From positions 11,959,001 through 12,023,000 of the forward strand of contig NC_059476.1 of assembly GCF_018139145.2 (NCBI RefSeq): DNA of 64,000 nt, given 5' to 3'. Below, piece after piece: positions 38,275-52,200 of the stretch. The notes beneath the pieces are model-generated. The model searched no databases and had not been told where the DNA came from. It was given only the letters and a program-made list of their open reading frames with translations. Origin of the DNA: Gymnogyps californianus. Lineage: Eukaryota > Chordata > Aves > Accipitriformes > Cathartidae. Both the position numbers and the translations under genes were made by a program. Each line of letters starts with the position of its first letter. The first letter of the stretch is position 1.

Positions 38275-40608
38275 TGCACATGAATAACTTTTCCTTAAAT
38301 AAAACACTATGTAATTGCAGTGGTCCCCCTTAAAAACAAAAAAAATTAACTGTTTCATTAAAAATTTCCCAAATGCACCAGAAAAATACACTTTTCCTGA
38401 AAGTACACCTATTAAATAAAAACAAAAAATAAATAACTGAAGTGTGTAGAATATTTAATACTTGCAAATTGTTTATGCTTATGTAACACTAATTTATACT
38501 TTTAATATATCTCTGTTTAACAAAGCACTGTTGAAGGCGGCATGCTTTGCTATGGCTTCCTGGTCTCACTAGGAGTGTTCTCCCCCAGTCTCATCCTGCA
38601 CCCCTGCGGCTCACTGAGCCTTGCTAGCAACTTTAATGAGCATCCTTAAAAATAGAAAAAGAAGTTCGTGACTTCTCCTATCTAGGTGTTTTAAATACCA
38701 GCACTATCAAGCAGTCACCCCAGGACCCGGGAAGGATAAGGATATGTTGTCAACAAAGGAAAAAAAGAGATAAGGTCTTCGGTGCCCACCCCCTGACTTG
38801 ACAAAATCCAGGGCTTGATATTGGTCTCCAGGTCAAAAATAGACTGTCTGCATCTGAAAGCAGCAGAGAACATTTCCACAGTTATCTCATTGTTAGTTGT
38901 TTTGCAAACCACATTAAGCACTTCATATAACGGCATCCGTATCTGCTGTAACTCATTTGGGAACAACAACTCCGAACCATGTTTGAGAAAAAGCATGTTT
39001 GTCAAGGGCAATAGGAACAATTAAGAAAAATAAATCCTACCTTAAAGTCCTTTCTCTTGAGTCTGTACATTATACTTTCAATAGACGTAGATGTCTTCTT
39101 TACAAATGCCACCACCATCCCATTCACAATAAGAATTAAAACCAAAACACATAGACCTTCATCTGCCTTTGCTAATCAACACAATAATATTAGACATTGG
39201 AGGCACAAACGCTTCTAACAAAAGATCGAATAGCCACACACAGCAGTAAGATACCCTATGCTCTCTTCCTTTTTATGGACCTAGGAAAGAAATATCATTA
39301 ACTATTAAATGTTATTCTAAGTAATTACAACAAACTAATATCATCAAGTTAAGTGAATACACTACCTTTTCTGATTCATTATCTTTGCTTTTAAGCTTTT
39401 CCTCTTACTGATTAAAAATTCAGGAACTCCCCATGTTCTTGCTGAGCGCTCCCCTAAGTTAGTAAGGTTCAACTGCATGCGTTGTCCAAGCCAGTATAGC
39501 TTAAATCTCAGTCAGCCGGGACGCCAGGCAGATAAGCACTGGCCTATGCAAAGTTTATCTTTTGAAGGGGAATAGGGTGATTGAAACAGAACTTAAGGCC
39601 AGGACAGCCTGTAAGTTAATGTTATGTTACAGTTTGTAGATTAACGATCAAGTAAATGCATTGACAAGAAGATCATCTGCCAGGTTCCACTAGATGTTAC
39701 CAATTACCGATCAAGTCATTTGATCTATTTCGAATAGGCAGGTATTGGACCCACACCTTTTCCACCGCAGAGTTTTATAATTTCATAACAAAATTAAATA
39801 AACCAGTTTCTGAGATATGCAATTTAACTAATAAAGAGGTGGTGTGCTTTTTAGCTGAGACACGCAGATTTCTTTGCAAAACAGCAGAACAAAGCTTTTT
39901 CCATGGCAAGGCTGTCTTGCATAAGAAACCTTTTTCTTTTTTTCTTTTTATTTTTTAAGGAAAACCTTTGCTTGTATTTAAAAATAGTGTAGTCTAGATT
40001 CTATAAACTGAGTACTGATAGATTTTTTCAAGACTATACAATAACATAAATTTCTATAATGTTTTTAAAATTCAAGATCAGAAACCAAGTTTTAAAAACA
40101 CCTTCCAAAGTTGTAATAGATTAGGAATTCTGCATCGTGACTAGATCGCATTGTTGCATAAAGACATTTTCACTATAAGAAGTACTAAAGGATGATTTTT
40201 AAAATTGTACAAGGAAAAAATCTTCCATTTGCATTTTACTCAGAATTTTTACTAAAAGAAAATTCTACCAATAACCTTGATATTTAACAGAAAGCTTTAG
40301 AAAATAATTAATATTTGACTTTCAAAACCTTCAGGTATAGTGGGATTCCAAGGTATTGAACAGTTGCAGAGAGAACAAAATTTTCATTAAATCAAGGGGG
40401 AAAATCATCTGTTTATAGTAACTGAAAGGACAGGTATTATTCAGTTGTACTTAACTAGTCACATTTGACAAAGTATCAGCGTATAGAACAGGACATAAAC
40501 CAGAGGAAATGAGTATTATTCCATGAAATTTGTTCCTGAATGTGCATTCCCTCTTATTTAAAAGATTTGTATTCACAAATTTAAACGAGTTATTGCCAAG
40601 CCTGATTT

Positions 40609-40632
40609 AAAAAAAAAAAAAAAAAAAAAAAA
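40609..40632. repeat. Poly-A run (24 A)
   Basis: The longest homopolymer in the window, about twenty-four A on the plus strand, in AT-rich surroundings. It could be the tail of an old retroposed copy, but no body or target-site duplication was recognised. Confidence 0.9.
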
Positions 40633-43594
40633 TCATTGAATGTAAAAAAATTTTCACGGTTTTTCCTATATATGCTCTGAAAAATAATTCAAAATAGCAC
40701 CATGGAGATTCAGACATGCTTAAATATTATCTATGTTTATTTTAGAAGTGATAAAGAATTTGACCTGCCAGTCTCCAATCTGGGATTCTAACCCCAAAGG
40801 GACTTCCTTTGCCAGAAAAATAAACTCCTGCTTTTGGAAGAGGGTTTTTTCAATGACACACAATCCTCTTGATGGGATACAGATGAAAACATGTATTTTC
40901 CTTCTGCACTACATATATATACAAGAATGTGAAACAATTTAAAATAAGAATAAGCCAGTATCTCTTGGAAAATAATAGCTTCTTGAGCTAATGATTTAAA
41001 TTTCTGTGCTCAACATATCTAGAGAATAAGCACAAAAATGGCACATTTTTGCAATTGCGTTCGAGAGCAGAAATACACTGATATGGTCAGCAAGAATGAG
41101 CTATAATATGAACAAATGCGAGAGACTATTTTGTTTAATGTATCCAAATAGAAAATATTTAATTCCAGTAAAATTGTCTGATATGCCACAGTATGTTATT
41201 GTTGACTGATGGATAAACATGAGTGATTATCCATTTTGTTTGTCCCATCCACATTGCAGTGTCCCATCCCTCCCTCCTAACCTACTCAAAAGAATCTCTG
41301 CATAGAACAAGACTTCCAGATGGTTATGAGTTTGAGCTTATCTATTATGAATGGGGAAAAAATGAGCAATACAGTTTGATATCCTGTTCTATGATTTCTG
41401 CAAAAAATATTATTTTTTCTGTAAGTAGAACAAAAGACTGAACAGACCATGTCACATGACTGCTTCATTAAAACCTCCACCTTTAAGCAGAAAAAGGGCA
41501 AGGTTAATATATACAACCTGATGTTTAAAGACTAAAACAAGTGTTTTATGCAGGAGAAGTGGTTTATGGTTTGTTCTGTAGCTTTCCTATAAAAGTTACG
41601 GCTTGACATAGCTGATTTAAATAAACACAGCTCCTAGGAAACAAAGACAAAATATGGTACCACACTACTGATTAACAAAAATTCCCTAATTGGGATTAAT
41701 TAGAAATTGGGGGCTGAGGTGGGAAGAAAAACGTAATTAAGAATTTTAGAGGAACATTTGCAACATTAGAAAAAAATCTTACTTGTATCTGAATAATTTT
41801 TTTAACCTATTGCTGCTAAAATTATCTTGTACTACTCCTGCAACTGAAAAGTTAGATGGAAGTATTTTAACCATATTATGCATAAAGAATTTACTTCTAG
41901 ACAGACAGCTTTTACACTTACAGACAACTTTTTTCTCTTAAAATTAGAAGATGACTGTAAATTCACAAAAATCGTAAGAGGAGTAAAATCTTTTAAAAAC
42001 ACTGTATTTCGATCAACTGACTTTCCTACTGGCAGTACCACTTTAAACTGTGATGGAATTTTAAAAGCTGTTCCAATAAATCAAAATCAAACTCAGAATA
42101 TCTTAACAAATTTCTCAAGTTTCTATGACTAATAGTGTATCACAGAGTTGATAGTTAGGGGCTAAATGCAATCCTGACCTTTTGCGCTTACAGCTACGAG
42201 ACCTGTGGTCTGCGCGCTGAGCCAACACAAAATCTACGCTTACAGCAGCGCTCTGCATGCCAAAAAGCCTTTCAGGCAGGATTTCGACTCGTTTTATAGT
42301 CTCTTTAAAATACAGACAGGCAAGGGCTCCCTACTCCTCCCCAGAAAGGTAATGTCTTTTACAGTCACTCCCTCCTTCATCAACAAAGTCAAATTTTTGG
42401 GGAGTAGAGACCCTATAGTGCTAGAAAGCCGCTGTTACTAGAGCATTTTCAGGCCTTTGATAAATGTTACGCTTCCAGAACATAAAGTTTTCTCTGTCTA
42501 TCAACTCTGATAATCTCTGGCCTCTCTCAGACAAACAAATGCTGAATTTCCATTCCCACCATCTTAAACCAAGTCAGTGGGCTGGATTTCTGAGCAAAAA
42601 CCTTTCCAGGTGTCAAATCTGCTGTGATTCTCTATGGCATTTCTTGCAAACAGGAAAAAGCAATGGATATTTCTTCATTGTGCTTTATACACAAGGTTTA
42701 GCTGTTGAGAAAGAAGCAGCCAATTCTTACACAGAAAAGTTAAGACCAAAGAAGGTTTGGTGGAGGAGAAACTAGGGGATCTGGCAGATGAGGACATGAC
42801 AGGGCATCAGGAAGACTAGAAAGATTTTGTGTGGGAGAAAACCTGAAGGAAAAGTTGCGGAGGAGTAGGGGAAGAAAGGGAGAAGGGCTGTGGAAGAAGG
42901 GCATGAAAACGCCATCCTTTCAGGACTCTTTCCGCTCCTCTGTCCCCTCTCCCAGCCCTTATTTCACTGGTGAGCCCATTTTCCACATACTTTTTGCAAA
43001 AGATGCAGAGAAAGAGGCAAAGAGGCTGTGTAAAACTGAGCATCACAGCCCTTCCCCTGGACTCAGAGGAATATTTAATGAAAAATGTAATTAGCTCTGC
43101 TACTCTTCAATTTCCAAAAGCCACTGTCATTAATTTTGTTTCACAGGACAAGCCGTAGAAATCAGAATGGCAAAGTGCATTAATCACCAGCAATACCGCA
43201 GTGAGCAAAGACAGCTTGAGTCAATAAACAAGCCCGGACTGAGTGAGTATGAACAACAAATGCTCCTTACAAGCAGCCAAACTGAAGATCGTCAGGAAAC
43301 TGTAAAATGAGACATGTGCAGCATGTAAACTTCCCCTCTTTCCCTCCTCCCCTACGAGGGGATGTTTTGACACTGCTGTGGAATTCCCCAGAGACATGAT
43401 AAAGGAAAAATAAAAAAAGCTACCAGCCAAGCAATGCCATGCATCATAAAAACCAGATGAGGAAGTCACTGGGTAAAACAGCAACACAAGCAAACATGGC
43501 ACAACCATCAACATGACAATTGTGTTGGAAACTGCTCTTCTTTCCAGTGTTTCTTGGCTCCTGTTCCAACCCTCCTTGCTTGAACGCATACAGA

Positions 43595-43760
43595 CAGGGT
43601 AGAAAGTGCCATGCCAGATCAGATCATCCAGCCCAGCGATCTGTGTCCTGCCAATGGCAACGTACAGGCAGCTGCTCCACGGATGATGAGACAATCACAA
43701 GATACTAAACCCACTTCAGGAAATTTTCTCCTCCTTTCCAGAAGCTAGTTAATACCATGT
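43595..43760 (-). mobile_element. Ancient CR1-type LINE, 3' terminal fragment
   Basis: On the minus strand the segment contains GGACACAG followed by CTGGGCTGGATGATCTGATC and a GGCATGGCA-like end. This matches the conserved 3' tail of old reptile-type CR1 elements, which reads roughly 'ggatactgggctagatggacctttggtctgacccagtatggca'. A preceding ttgccattggcaggac matches the 'cattggccactgtcggaagacagg' part. The neighbouring AGCTAGTT and AGGAAATTTTCTCC on the plus strand also fit the antisense of this family. The copy is 5'-truncated and diverged. A 157-codon minus-strand frame (43,221-43,694) runs through it but is not explained by the element. Confidence 0.72.
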
Positions 43761-45811
43761 ATTTATGTCTCTTTTGTTATTCTTCTCTCCATCCCATTTT
43801 TCTGGGCTTAACCAAAGGGTAGGATAGCCTAAAGAACTGCCTACAAAACCCACTCTACAGGATAACTGCCAATAGATTGAAACCTCCTACCCCAGCCCTA
43901 ATCTCCCTTGAAGACTTCTTGGATGTGGGTTCAAGTGAGAAACCCTACACAGCTGGATGTCAGGATGCACAGGGAGCTTTCGTTCCCCATGTACTCCTCA
44001 AATCCTGCCTCTGCAGAGCAAGACTGCACCTGTCCCAACGCCATACCCCTGGCGCCTTCAATTAATGCTGAGAAAATCCTGAGCTAAGTGCCTACTTAAA
44101 TTTGATGGGTTTGCCATTCAAATGATGGTCTGTCAGCCTAATAAAAGCACCGGTTAGTAAACAACATTATTGCACAAACACTGACAGAATTATGAGCAAC
44201 AGCAAGCTGCAATTAATTTGACCTTAGCCACCATGCCCACACAACCAGTGATGCTAGTGCTGTGGTTTTATTTCAGATCAATGCAAACAGCAACAAATAA
44301 ACATTCCCATCACTTCTCCAAAGAAGAGGAATCAAAACTACCCAGTGCTGCTAGAGAAATTTACAATTGAACAGATGTAAACTACTTCATAGCCCTGAGG
44401 AAAACGGAATTCATTCACCGAAGTGTAGCTTGAGCTAAACTAATCCAAGTTGCATATCTAGTTCTCACAGAGCTCTGAGTAGCAATCAATCTTCCTGTAT
44501 TCACCAACAAGTGATTTGTTAATCTGCAGTTTTCATAACGTAATAAAGAACATTTGGATTAACCAGCCATCGTCATAACAGCCTGATGAGCTTCTTAAAG
44601 TCTCTTGGTTACTTATTGGGTATGACAGAGTATACAGTGCAGTGAAACAAACTGGGCAGTATGGATTACATCATGGTCTGCCATCTGGAAAACATTACAA
44701 GATAATCACTAATAATGTGAAGCCTCCTGAATCTGTTCGTCATTTATAACGTAACCATTTGAACTCCAGAAAGGGCATCTGAAGAGTGATTTGTAAAATA
44801 CGTTACTGAAATCCTAAGTAGGATATTGTTTTAAATAAAAACCATATCTAAATACAATTTGAATTTCAGCTTATATCGTTAACCAATTGTATACCGATGC
44901 AAATCTCCGCTGATAAATCGTCTTGCTAAATCCATTCTTGTGGTGGATTAGTTAGCTCAGAGAAACCATACTGGGATACAGCTCTCCAGGACCAGCAAGG
45001 TGATATGAAGATTCCCCAGTGACTGGTTAGCAACTTATATTAGGTATGCAGCGAGATTCAAAAGTGTGATGGCATTTGACGGCAACACAGAAATTTAAGG
45101 TCACTGCCCCAAACAGCTCAGTGAGTGGGTGGGACAGGCTGGCAGCGGACAGAGCCACTGCAGTCATGGGGGCTATAGGTTATTCCTGTGCTATATGTCA
45201 TTCCTGTGCTGGTAAGGGCAGAAAAAACTGCTCATGGTCAGCTGCTGAAAAGAAATGCTGCCCAAAGAATGCACCGGAGAGAAACTCAGCAGCCAAACAT
45301 TGTGTTTTGTATAGCCACAGTTGCCTTTAGTATCACCCACTTTTCCCATCAGGAATGCCCAGCCTCCTATGTTATTTCTGGCCCATGATGTGCATGCTGC
45401 AGGGCTCGCTCTCACTGCAAGAGAAGCCAAGACATGCCCCTTGCCAGCAAGGGACTAGCACCACTTCTGACATGCAAACCAAAGTTTATGCAACAGCACT
45501 TAGATCTGTTTCTGTGAAACTTGCTCCATGGCTGAAAGCCAGCAAGGGTCAACAACACGCAGCAGTTTAGTTTCACAGTGGATCCCCTTTACAGATAGCC
45601 CTGGGCTGACACATCCCACCGTGCTCCTTGAGATATTTTTCTTCCACGAAGACAAAGCCAAGCCCTTGACAGGGCAACCTGTGGAGAGCTCAGCAAATGA
45701 AATCTCTGGACTGGCTTCCCCAGGCAGCCGTTCCCATTTTACTTTAAAGACTTCAGTATACCTAAGGAGATACGCAACAGGGTTATTATCCACAGCTCAA
45801 GAAAACCTATT

Positions 45812-45860
45812 TATGTATGTGTATATATACATAAATATGTATACATACACACACACACAC
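45812..45860. repeat. Compound (TATG)/(TA)/(ACAT)/(CA) microsatellite
   Basis: Alternating purine-pyrimidine sequence of about 49 bases: TATGTATGTGTATATATACATA, then GTATACATAC, then six CA units. It is partly self-complementary (TATGTAT against ATACATA) and can form hairpins or Z-DNA. Confidence 0.85.
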
Positions 45861-48800
45861 TCTCTATACAAAGCCATGCTCATACAACATTCTCAACTCT
45901 TCCACAATCCCCAACCCTCCAAACAATCAGGTCAGGCTAACCTCATCACAAATTTATTACACATGTGGTAAAACCTACATGAGTACCTTATAGAAGTTGC
46001 TGTAAAAGTTAGGTCATGCCACAGGCCACGCAATAATCTGAAATCTCAACCGACAGAAAAGCCAAAGAGTTGGGGGGGGATTTGGAACAGTTCAGGTCTG
46101 TTTGTTTTTAAAATCACACCCTGAAAATATAAAGACAGTTTCCATCATATCAATGCTTTGACCCAGACTGCCCTAGAAATGTGGTAAGAAACCAATGGAC
46201 ATTTTGGGCAATATAGTTCATCACATACATCATCGTCCTAACACCGTTTTTACACAATTCCCTGGTTAAAGGAGCAGAGGTCTTTTTGGAGGACACAACA
46301 GCTGTGTGGGAGACCACAATGGAGTATGTGTATGTTGGGAAAGGTTAGCAATATTAATAGCTAAAGTTGTGAATGATCTCTAAAATAGGAGTTCCTTAAA
46401 TAAATAAAACTGTAAGTGCACAAACACACACATACATACCAAAAAACACATGCGCACATAAAAATGTTGATATATTACATACATCTTTATTACTAATGTT
46501 GAGATAGATGTTTTCTATTCCACCTGCATAATATGCTACACAAGAAAGTTATTTCCTCTGGTTTTGTTATCAGATCACATGACAGGAATCTTTGTATTTT
46601 TTTTTTTTTACATTTTAGTGAACACCACTTTATGACCTGGCCCTTTAGTTTTATTGCCCACTTAAATAAATACATTTCATGTACCATTTTTGGAAATAAA
46701 AATGAGGATGCTTCAAATTCTTCAAACTAAATCTACTATTAAAACTATTTAAAGCTACAATATGAAGAAAACATAAGAGTTTTTATAGTCTAGTTTTAAA
46801 ACCATATGTTTGGCTCAGCTAATAAATCTGTTCATGTAAACTCTGCAGCACTCAAACAAATGTATAAATGCTCAGGCTGCTAAAAACCAGATAAAGTTTC
46901 TAGTTCGCCAGTTATTTAATCCAATCTATTGAAAAGCACATTAGAGAACGTAAAGTGTCTGCTTTAAAATGAGCCAAAGCTGTTAAGGTATTTTTAAACA
47001 GGTGTAGCAATTACAAAACAGTTCCTTTGGCCACCTTGAGAAATGCACTTTTAAGATTATCTAGAAGTACAATTAGCAATTCTACTAGATTTGCATCATA
47101 CCCATAAAATTCTCCTTTCCCTTTCAGTACTCTTCAATCAATTTTAAAGGTAACTGCTGTGCTGATCTCCAGCTTATATTGAACAGATAAGTGCTAGTAA
47201 ATCAAAAGCTGTGCAAATCTCCTACTGTGGATTAACATATACATAATGGCTGCTTGCCCATGACTGGAAATCCTTTTGACAGCTTAATGCTCTCAGGTGC
47301 TTCATTTCCAATGGCCAAAACATAATGTAAGATTCCAGAGGACAAATTCTTCAGGCTCCATTTCAAGCACAGAAGTACGTGAACACTGTTAAAACCCACT
47401 GATTTTGTCAAGATGCTTTTTGTCAAGCATGTGTTTCACTAATGCACAATAACTATGTTCATTTACAAAAACAAATATACAAAACCAATCAGTTTTGAAA
47501 ACTAAGCAGCTGAACATGCAGGCAAAGATGATGGCAGCATTAGTTCTGCGGGTACTGTTAGTGTAGCATTTCTAATATTGGACTACAGTGTCCAGTTGGA
47601 GAAAAGAAAATCTATTAATATAATTAGCCTTATAAAAAAAACCATTATCTAGGTGAACATCATGTCTGTATTTAAGTCTTAAAATGCAGCTTGTCATTTC
47701 TGAAAGAATAAGGGGTCTGTGTATTTCTTCACAAGACGTAAAATGCTCACATAAATCTCTGTGCTGACAAATTTTCAATCTGAAGTCAAAAATGGGCAAC
47801 AGGACAAGACAGCACGAACAGAGGGGCAGTGGCCAGCCGTGGCAGGAGGATTTACAGACGAGATGGTTTGCCAAGGGTTTTCTGGAGAGGGCAGGGAGGG
47901 GGTGGAAGCTTGGAACAAATTAATGGGCAAACTGTTCCAAGCACCAAGATTGGCATGGGAAGATGTGTCCAAAAGACTGTGGCTCCAGGTTTGTGTTACT
48001 TCACATCACTGTCTAGCTATCTAACTATATTGCCACTAAACACCGTGAATAGCAACATGTTTCTCACCAGCAATACAAACACGCTGTCATCTAACACCCA
48101 AGCCTATGAAATCTCCGGTATTTCTGGTAAGCGGGAGAGGGAGGTATGTGGAAGTATACCAGTCAGATCAACAGCATGTGGGATTTGCCTGGGGAGCTGT
48201 AACCACACTTACTGCCGTCCCCAGGTACCAGCCACCCTAAGGACAGTTTGCAGCAGGCGGTTTACTCATTTAGCTGTCAAAGGTAGGACTACATATAGAC
48301 TCCCATATGCACGCTCCAGGAGTATGTGGGCGCTGAAGGTAATGCCTTTCAAAGCTTACCACCTCACCCAGCCTCAGTACCTGACAAAACACGAACGACC
48401 CAGCACAGTGGAGCCTGATCACTGCTTGACCAGACACGGGGAAACTGCAGGGAAGACTCTCCCAAGATCTCCGACACCACAGCTGCTCCCACTGACAAAA
48501 GCAAAGGAACCAGGAAAACACTGAGAAGAAAAGAGTACGTATCTTCATGTGGTACTAGGTTTAGGATCAATAGCTGGTCCCGAAAGAGGATGCAAAGAAA
48601 CACTGTGTTCTCTCAGGAGTGTCCTTTTCACTGTGAAAGGGGTCAGTTGGGAAGAAGTCCCACAGCCTGTGCTTCCAACAGCTGATAGTCAAAGAAATCG
48701 AGGGACAGATGTCACAGGGGACAGAGACTGACAGACACCCTTTTCCCTTCGTACCTCTGGGTGCAATGCTGGGTTCTCAGCACAGCGTTAACAGGACGGT

Positions 48801-49239
48801 GTGTTACGGGCGCTGCGCTGGGAGATGATGGTTTGAAGGAGGAAAGCACACCCTCTGCAGGCTGAAACTAAGAGACTGGACAACATTAGTTCTCTATGCA
48901 AGCAAAGAGGACTCAATTTAATTTCAAAGGTGGTTGACAGGGATTTTTCATAGATTCACTGAAATGCAGGAAGAAGAACTCAGTATATCCAAATCAGCAG
49001 AAAAAAGGGACAAATCTATGGTTTATAAGCAGTTCCACTGCACCTCCTGTGCTGGGACCACATCACCCCTTCCACCCAAACAAAAGAAAAGGCATATAAA
49101 CAAAATAAAATAAGAATAAGCTTGCACAGAACAAAAAATTTGAAGAAATGAAAGTGTAACAAAACATTTTTAGTTATTATGTCATTTTCTATTATTAAGG
49201 GCAAATGAAAATTATTTGTTTGAATTCTTTTTACTGTGG

Positions 49240-49254
49240 TTTTTTTTTTTTTTT
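49240..49254. repeat. Poly-T run (15 T)
   Basis: Simple T run on the plus strand. Confidence 0.82.
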
Positions 49255-52200
49255 AAAGTGGGCTTCCTCATGATATTTTCCAGAAGAAAAACATGGAACA
49301 GATATACAAAAACATCATCTACTTGCTAATTTTTTAACAGATCAAAATAGATCTTAAACACTTACCATGAGGCTTCCATCACTGTAAATAACTACAGAAC
49401 TATAAATTAAGCATAAAACTAACTAAACAAACATCAACTAGCTAAAGTGTGTCCACAGAAAAGATTAATATAATTATAGCTCAGCAATTTGAGAAGAGAA
49501 TATTTTGAATAAGTAGGTAATTAAGTTAAGAGAGGCCTAAAGAAAGATTTCACACTCACATTCATATGCTGAAGCAGTTTAAAAATAGAGAGCAAGAACT
49601 GTCTGACTTCACCTTTTAATTTTAGCTGGGTGATGAGCTGGTCCCAAAGACAGAAAGGCACAGCAGGACTTTTTCTCAGCAAAGTGCCCTTCGTATTTTT
49701 ATGCGAAGGAAATGCAGTATGTTCTATTAATATCCTGCTGGAGCCCTAGATAAGTCTAGGCACCCTTTCAATCAGGAAAAAGTTCTGGTTTGTTTCTTCA
49801 AATCACTTGTACTCTCAAAGACATATACACAAGTTGGAGAATCTCCCGACTGCCCCGGCCACTTCACAGGTAAACAACATCCACACAGGAAAAGACACTT
49901 CTTTAGTTTTCCCATCAGTCACCTCTTGCAATTACTAAAGCTGTAAGTATGCCACTTTTTCTCTCATGAGGAGCGAAAAGCAAACGACTGAGTTTGCACC
50001 TTGAGATAAGTTTAACTTCATTCTCATTTTAATTAATAGCTAGAAAAGAAAATGTTGATACCAGCTGGACCAAGACTGCATTGCAGGAAGAGGCGGGGGG
50101 GGAAGTAAAGTTGTTTGACTTAATGCCGGCATAATGCCTAGACTCTCCCAAAGAAGCTGGGGAGAAGTACATAGGCTTTTCCCCACATAAAGAAAGATTG
50201 ATTCTTCTTCTGGGTATGCCTCCCTCACACACTTCACCTTCGTGACATATCTCTGATTAACCTAACCCAAGCACAAGCTTCCCCATAGCAGATCCCAGCC
50301 CATCCAACACTGTTTCAGTTTGGCAAATTCTCGCAGTGGGGCTGGGCTGAAACCCTTCCTGGTCGCAATAGCATCACAAGGAGAACTTTTCTGCCCTTCA
50401 GGGAATGGTAGAAACGGAGGATAACCAGCATGCAGATTATTTTTCCAACATATTCTTCCCAAAGTGTCAGCTATCCCAGTGAAGTTCAGATTCTCCCCAA
50501 AATCCTCAACTGTCTCAAAAGCACCTTTTTAACTAAGACTAATTTTGCTTGATAGATGGTAATGGTTAAAACCTAGGCAGGAGTCTGAGTCAACCCTGCA
50601 GTGAAAACAAGCCTGCTAAACTCTGCCCTCGTCTTCCACAGTTGCGCTCCCTTGCTTGTATTTTAGAGCAACAATCAGCAGTAAGACTAGATTCATCCGC
50701 CCTCTCCTATGTTTAGCCTTTAATTATGGATTCATCTTAGGCTCCACCTGTAACCGTCTTACATGTGTAAATACTGGTCACTGATTCACTCCTGCTACTT
50801 CTGTGAATAAGCATTTGCAAATTTTATTTGCCAGGGAGATAAAATGCAAGTTAGTGGAAGCTTGCATTAACATCCTGCTGGCCAGCAATTACTAGGCGAG
50901 GATGCCCTGCCGTTCTTACCTATAGCCCACTATCTTAGTGAACTGTTTGCCCAAAAGCGTAGGAGGTCCATACTCTCCTCTTAGCGACCTGCTTCCCATC
51001 CATTCAGTTCTTGAGGAAATAAAGCAGAGCACAACACTTATGCAGGTGAACCTAGGAAGATGTATGTAGTTTGCCTACACCCATATAACGGATATCTTTT
51101 GGTTTTCATCTTAACACCGTTTTGCATTTTTAATTACTGTATTTTTTTCCACAATCCTACCCCAATCCCAATTCATGTTAGAAGTTCCATGTTGTTCTGA
51201 AAACTTTTTTCCATTATGACATACAGATGAAGGGCATTGTATTTTCTTCCAGCTGAAGCATGCTCTGCATTTCATTTGTACACATGTAATTAGCTCATTT
51301 ACTCTTATCACTCCTAGCATTTCTAGTTTAAGTGTTAGATACCAAAACTGGCCCAGGCATCAACAGCACTCTATTCCCACCACAGGAATGACATCTTCCA
51401 CTTGACTTCTTGCATCAAATGAAGTTAAAGCACTTGAAACTAAGGACTGAAGAGATGACCGATTCCATTTCTTTTACTGAAGATCCCTCTATTTTAATCA
51501 GAGATGCCTCCTTGCAAGAAGGTTGTCAGCTGATATTTTTACCTTCTCCTGCTTAAGTTCAACACAAAGTTTGTAGGGCGACATCATCACTCACTGTACC
51601 ACTATTTATAGTTACTTACTCTATCCTTATCCTAACAAGACCCCAATCAACAAAGCTTCTGATCCTCCTAAATTAAAATTTTAACATGAAGGAATTTTTG
51701 TTTGAAGGAGCTTTTAATATGAATGAAATTTCTGCTTTTCTTACTCTAAAAATAAAATTATTTGAAAATTCAATTAAAAGACCATCACCAATTCTTCTTC
51801 CTTTCCTTTTCATAAATAGTTCAGATAATGCTTCTCTATCACCCTCCCGTGTAAAGAAATCATTCATGGTTCATAGGTGCAAGAGGCTGGTTTTATGTAG
51901 CAGAGGATAAAGAGATTCAATTTATCTTTCCCTCTTCTAGAAAGGGAAAAAAAGATCCCTTTGGAAGAGTTTACCATGCATACACACCCCTTCCTCCTAC
52001 ACAGTCCCCTTGTCCCTTCAGCACGGTAATACACCAGACTCCAAGTGGCAAGTACATCCTTGGCAAAGCAGTTCAGATTTCAGAAGGAAACGCACAAAAT
52101 AATCATTAATTGCTCAAACAAGCAGCCAAGTCTGAGTTTGCTTCCAGAGCCCATCCAGCAGGATCCAAATCCAGGGGAACGATAGGAACCTCTCCTCTGG

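Larger units (their letters stand above)
30821..43594. other. Non-coding, intron-like or intergenic sequence
   Basis: The most AT-rich and gene-empty part of the window, with many TAAT/ATTA motifs and long A and C runs. Apart from the exon-like stretch after the poly-C tract (32,440-32,543), nothing looks coding. Confidence 0.6.
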
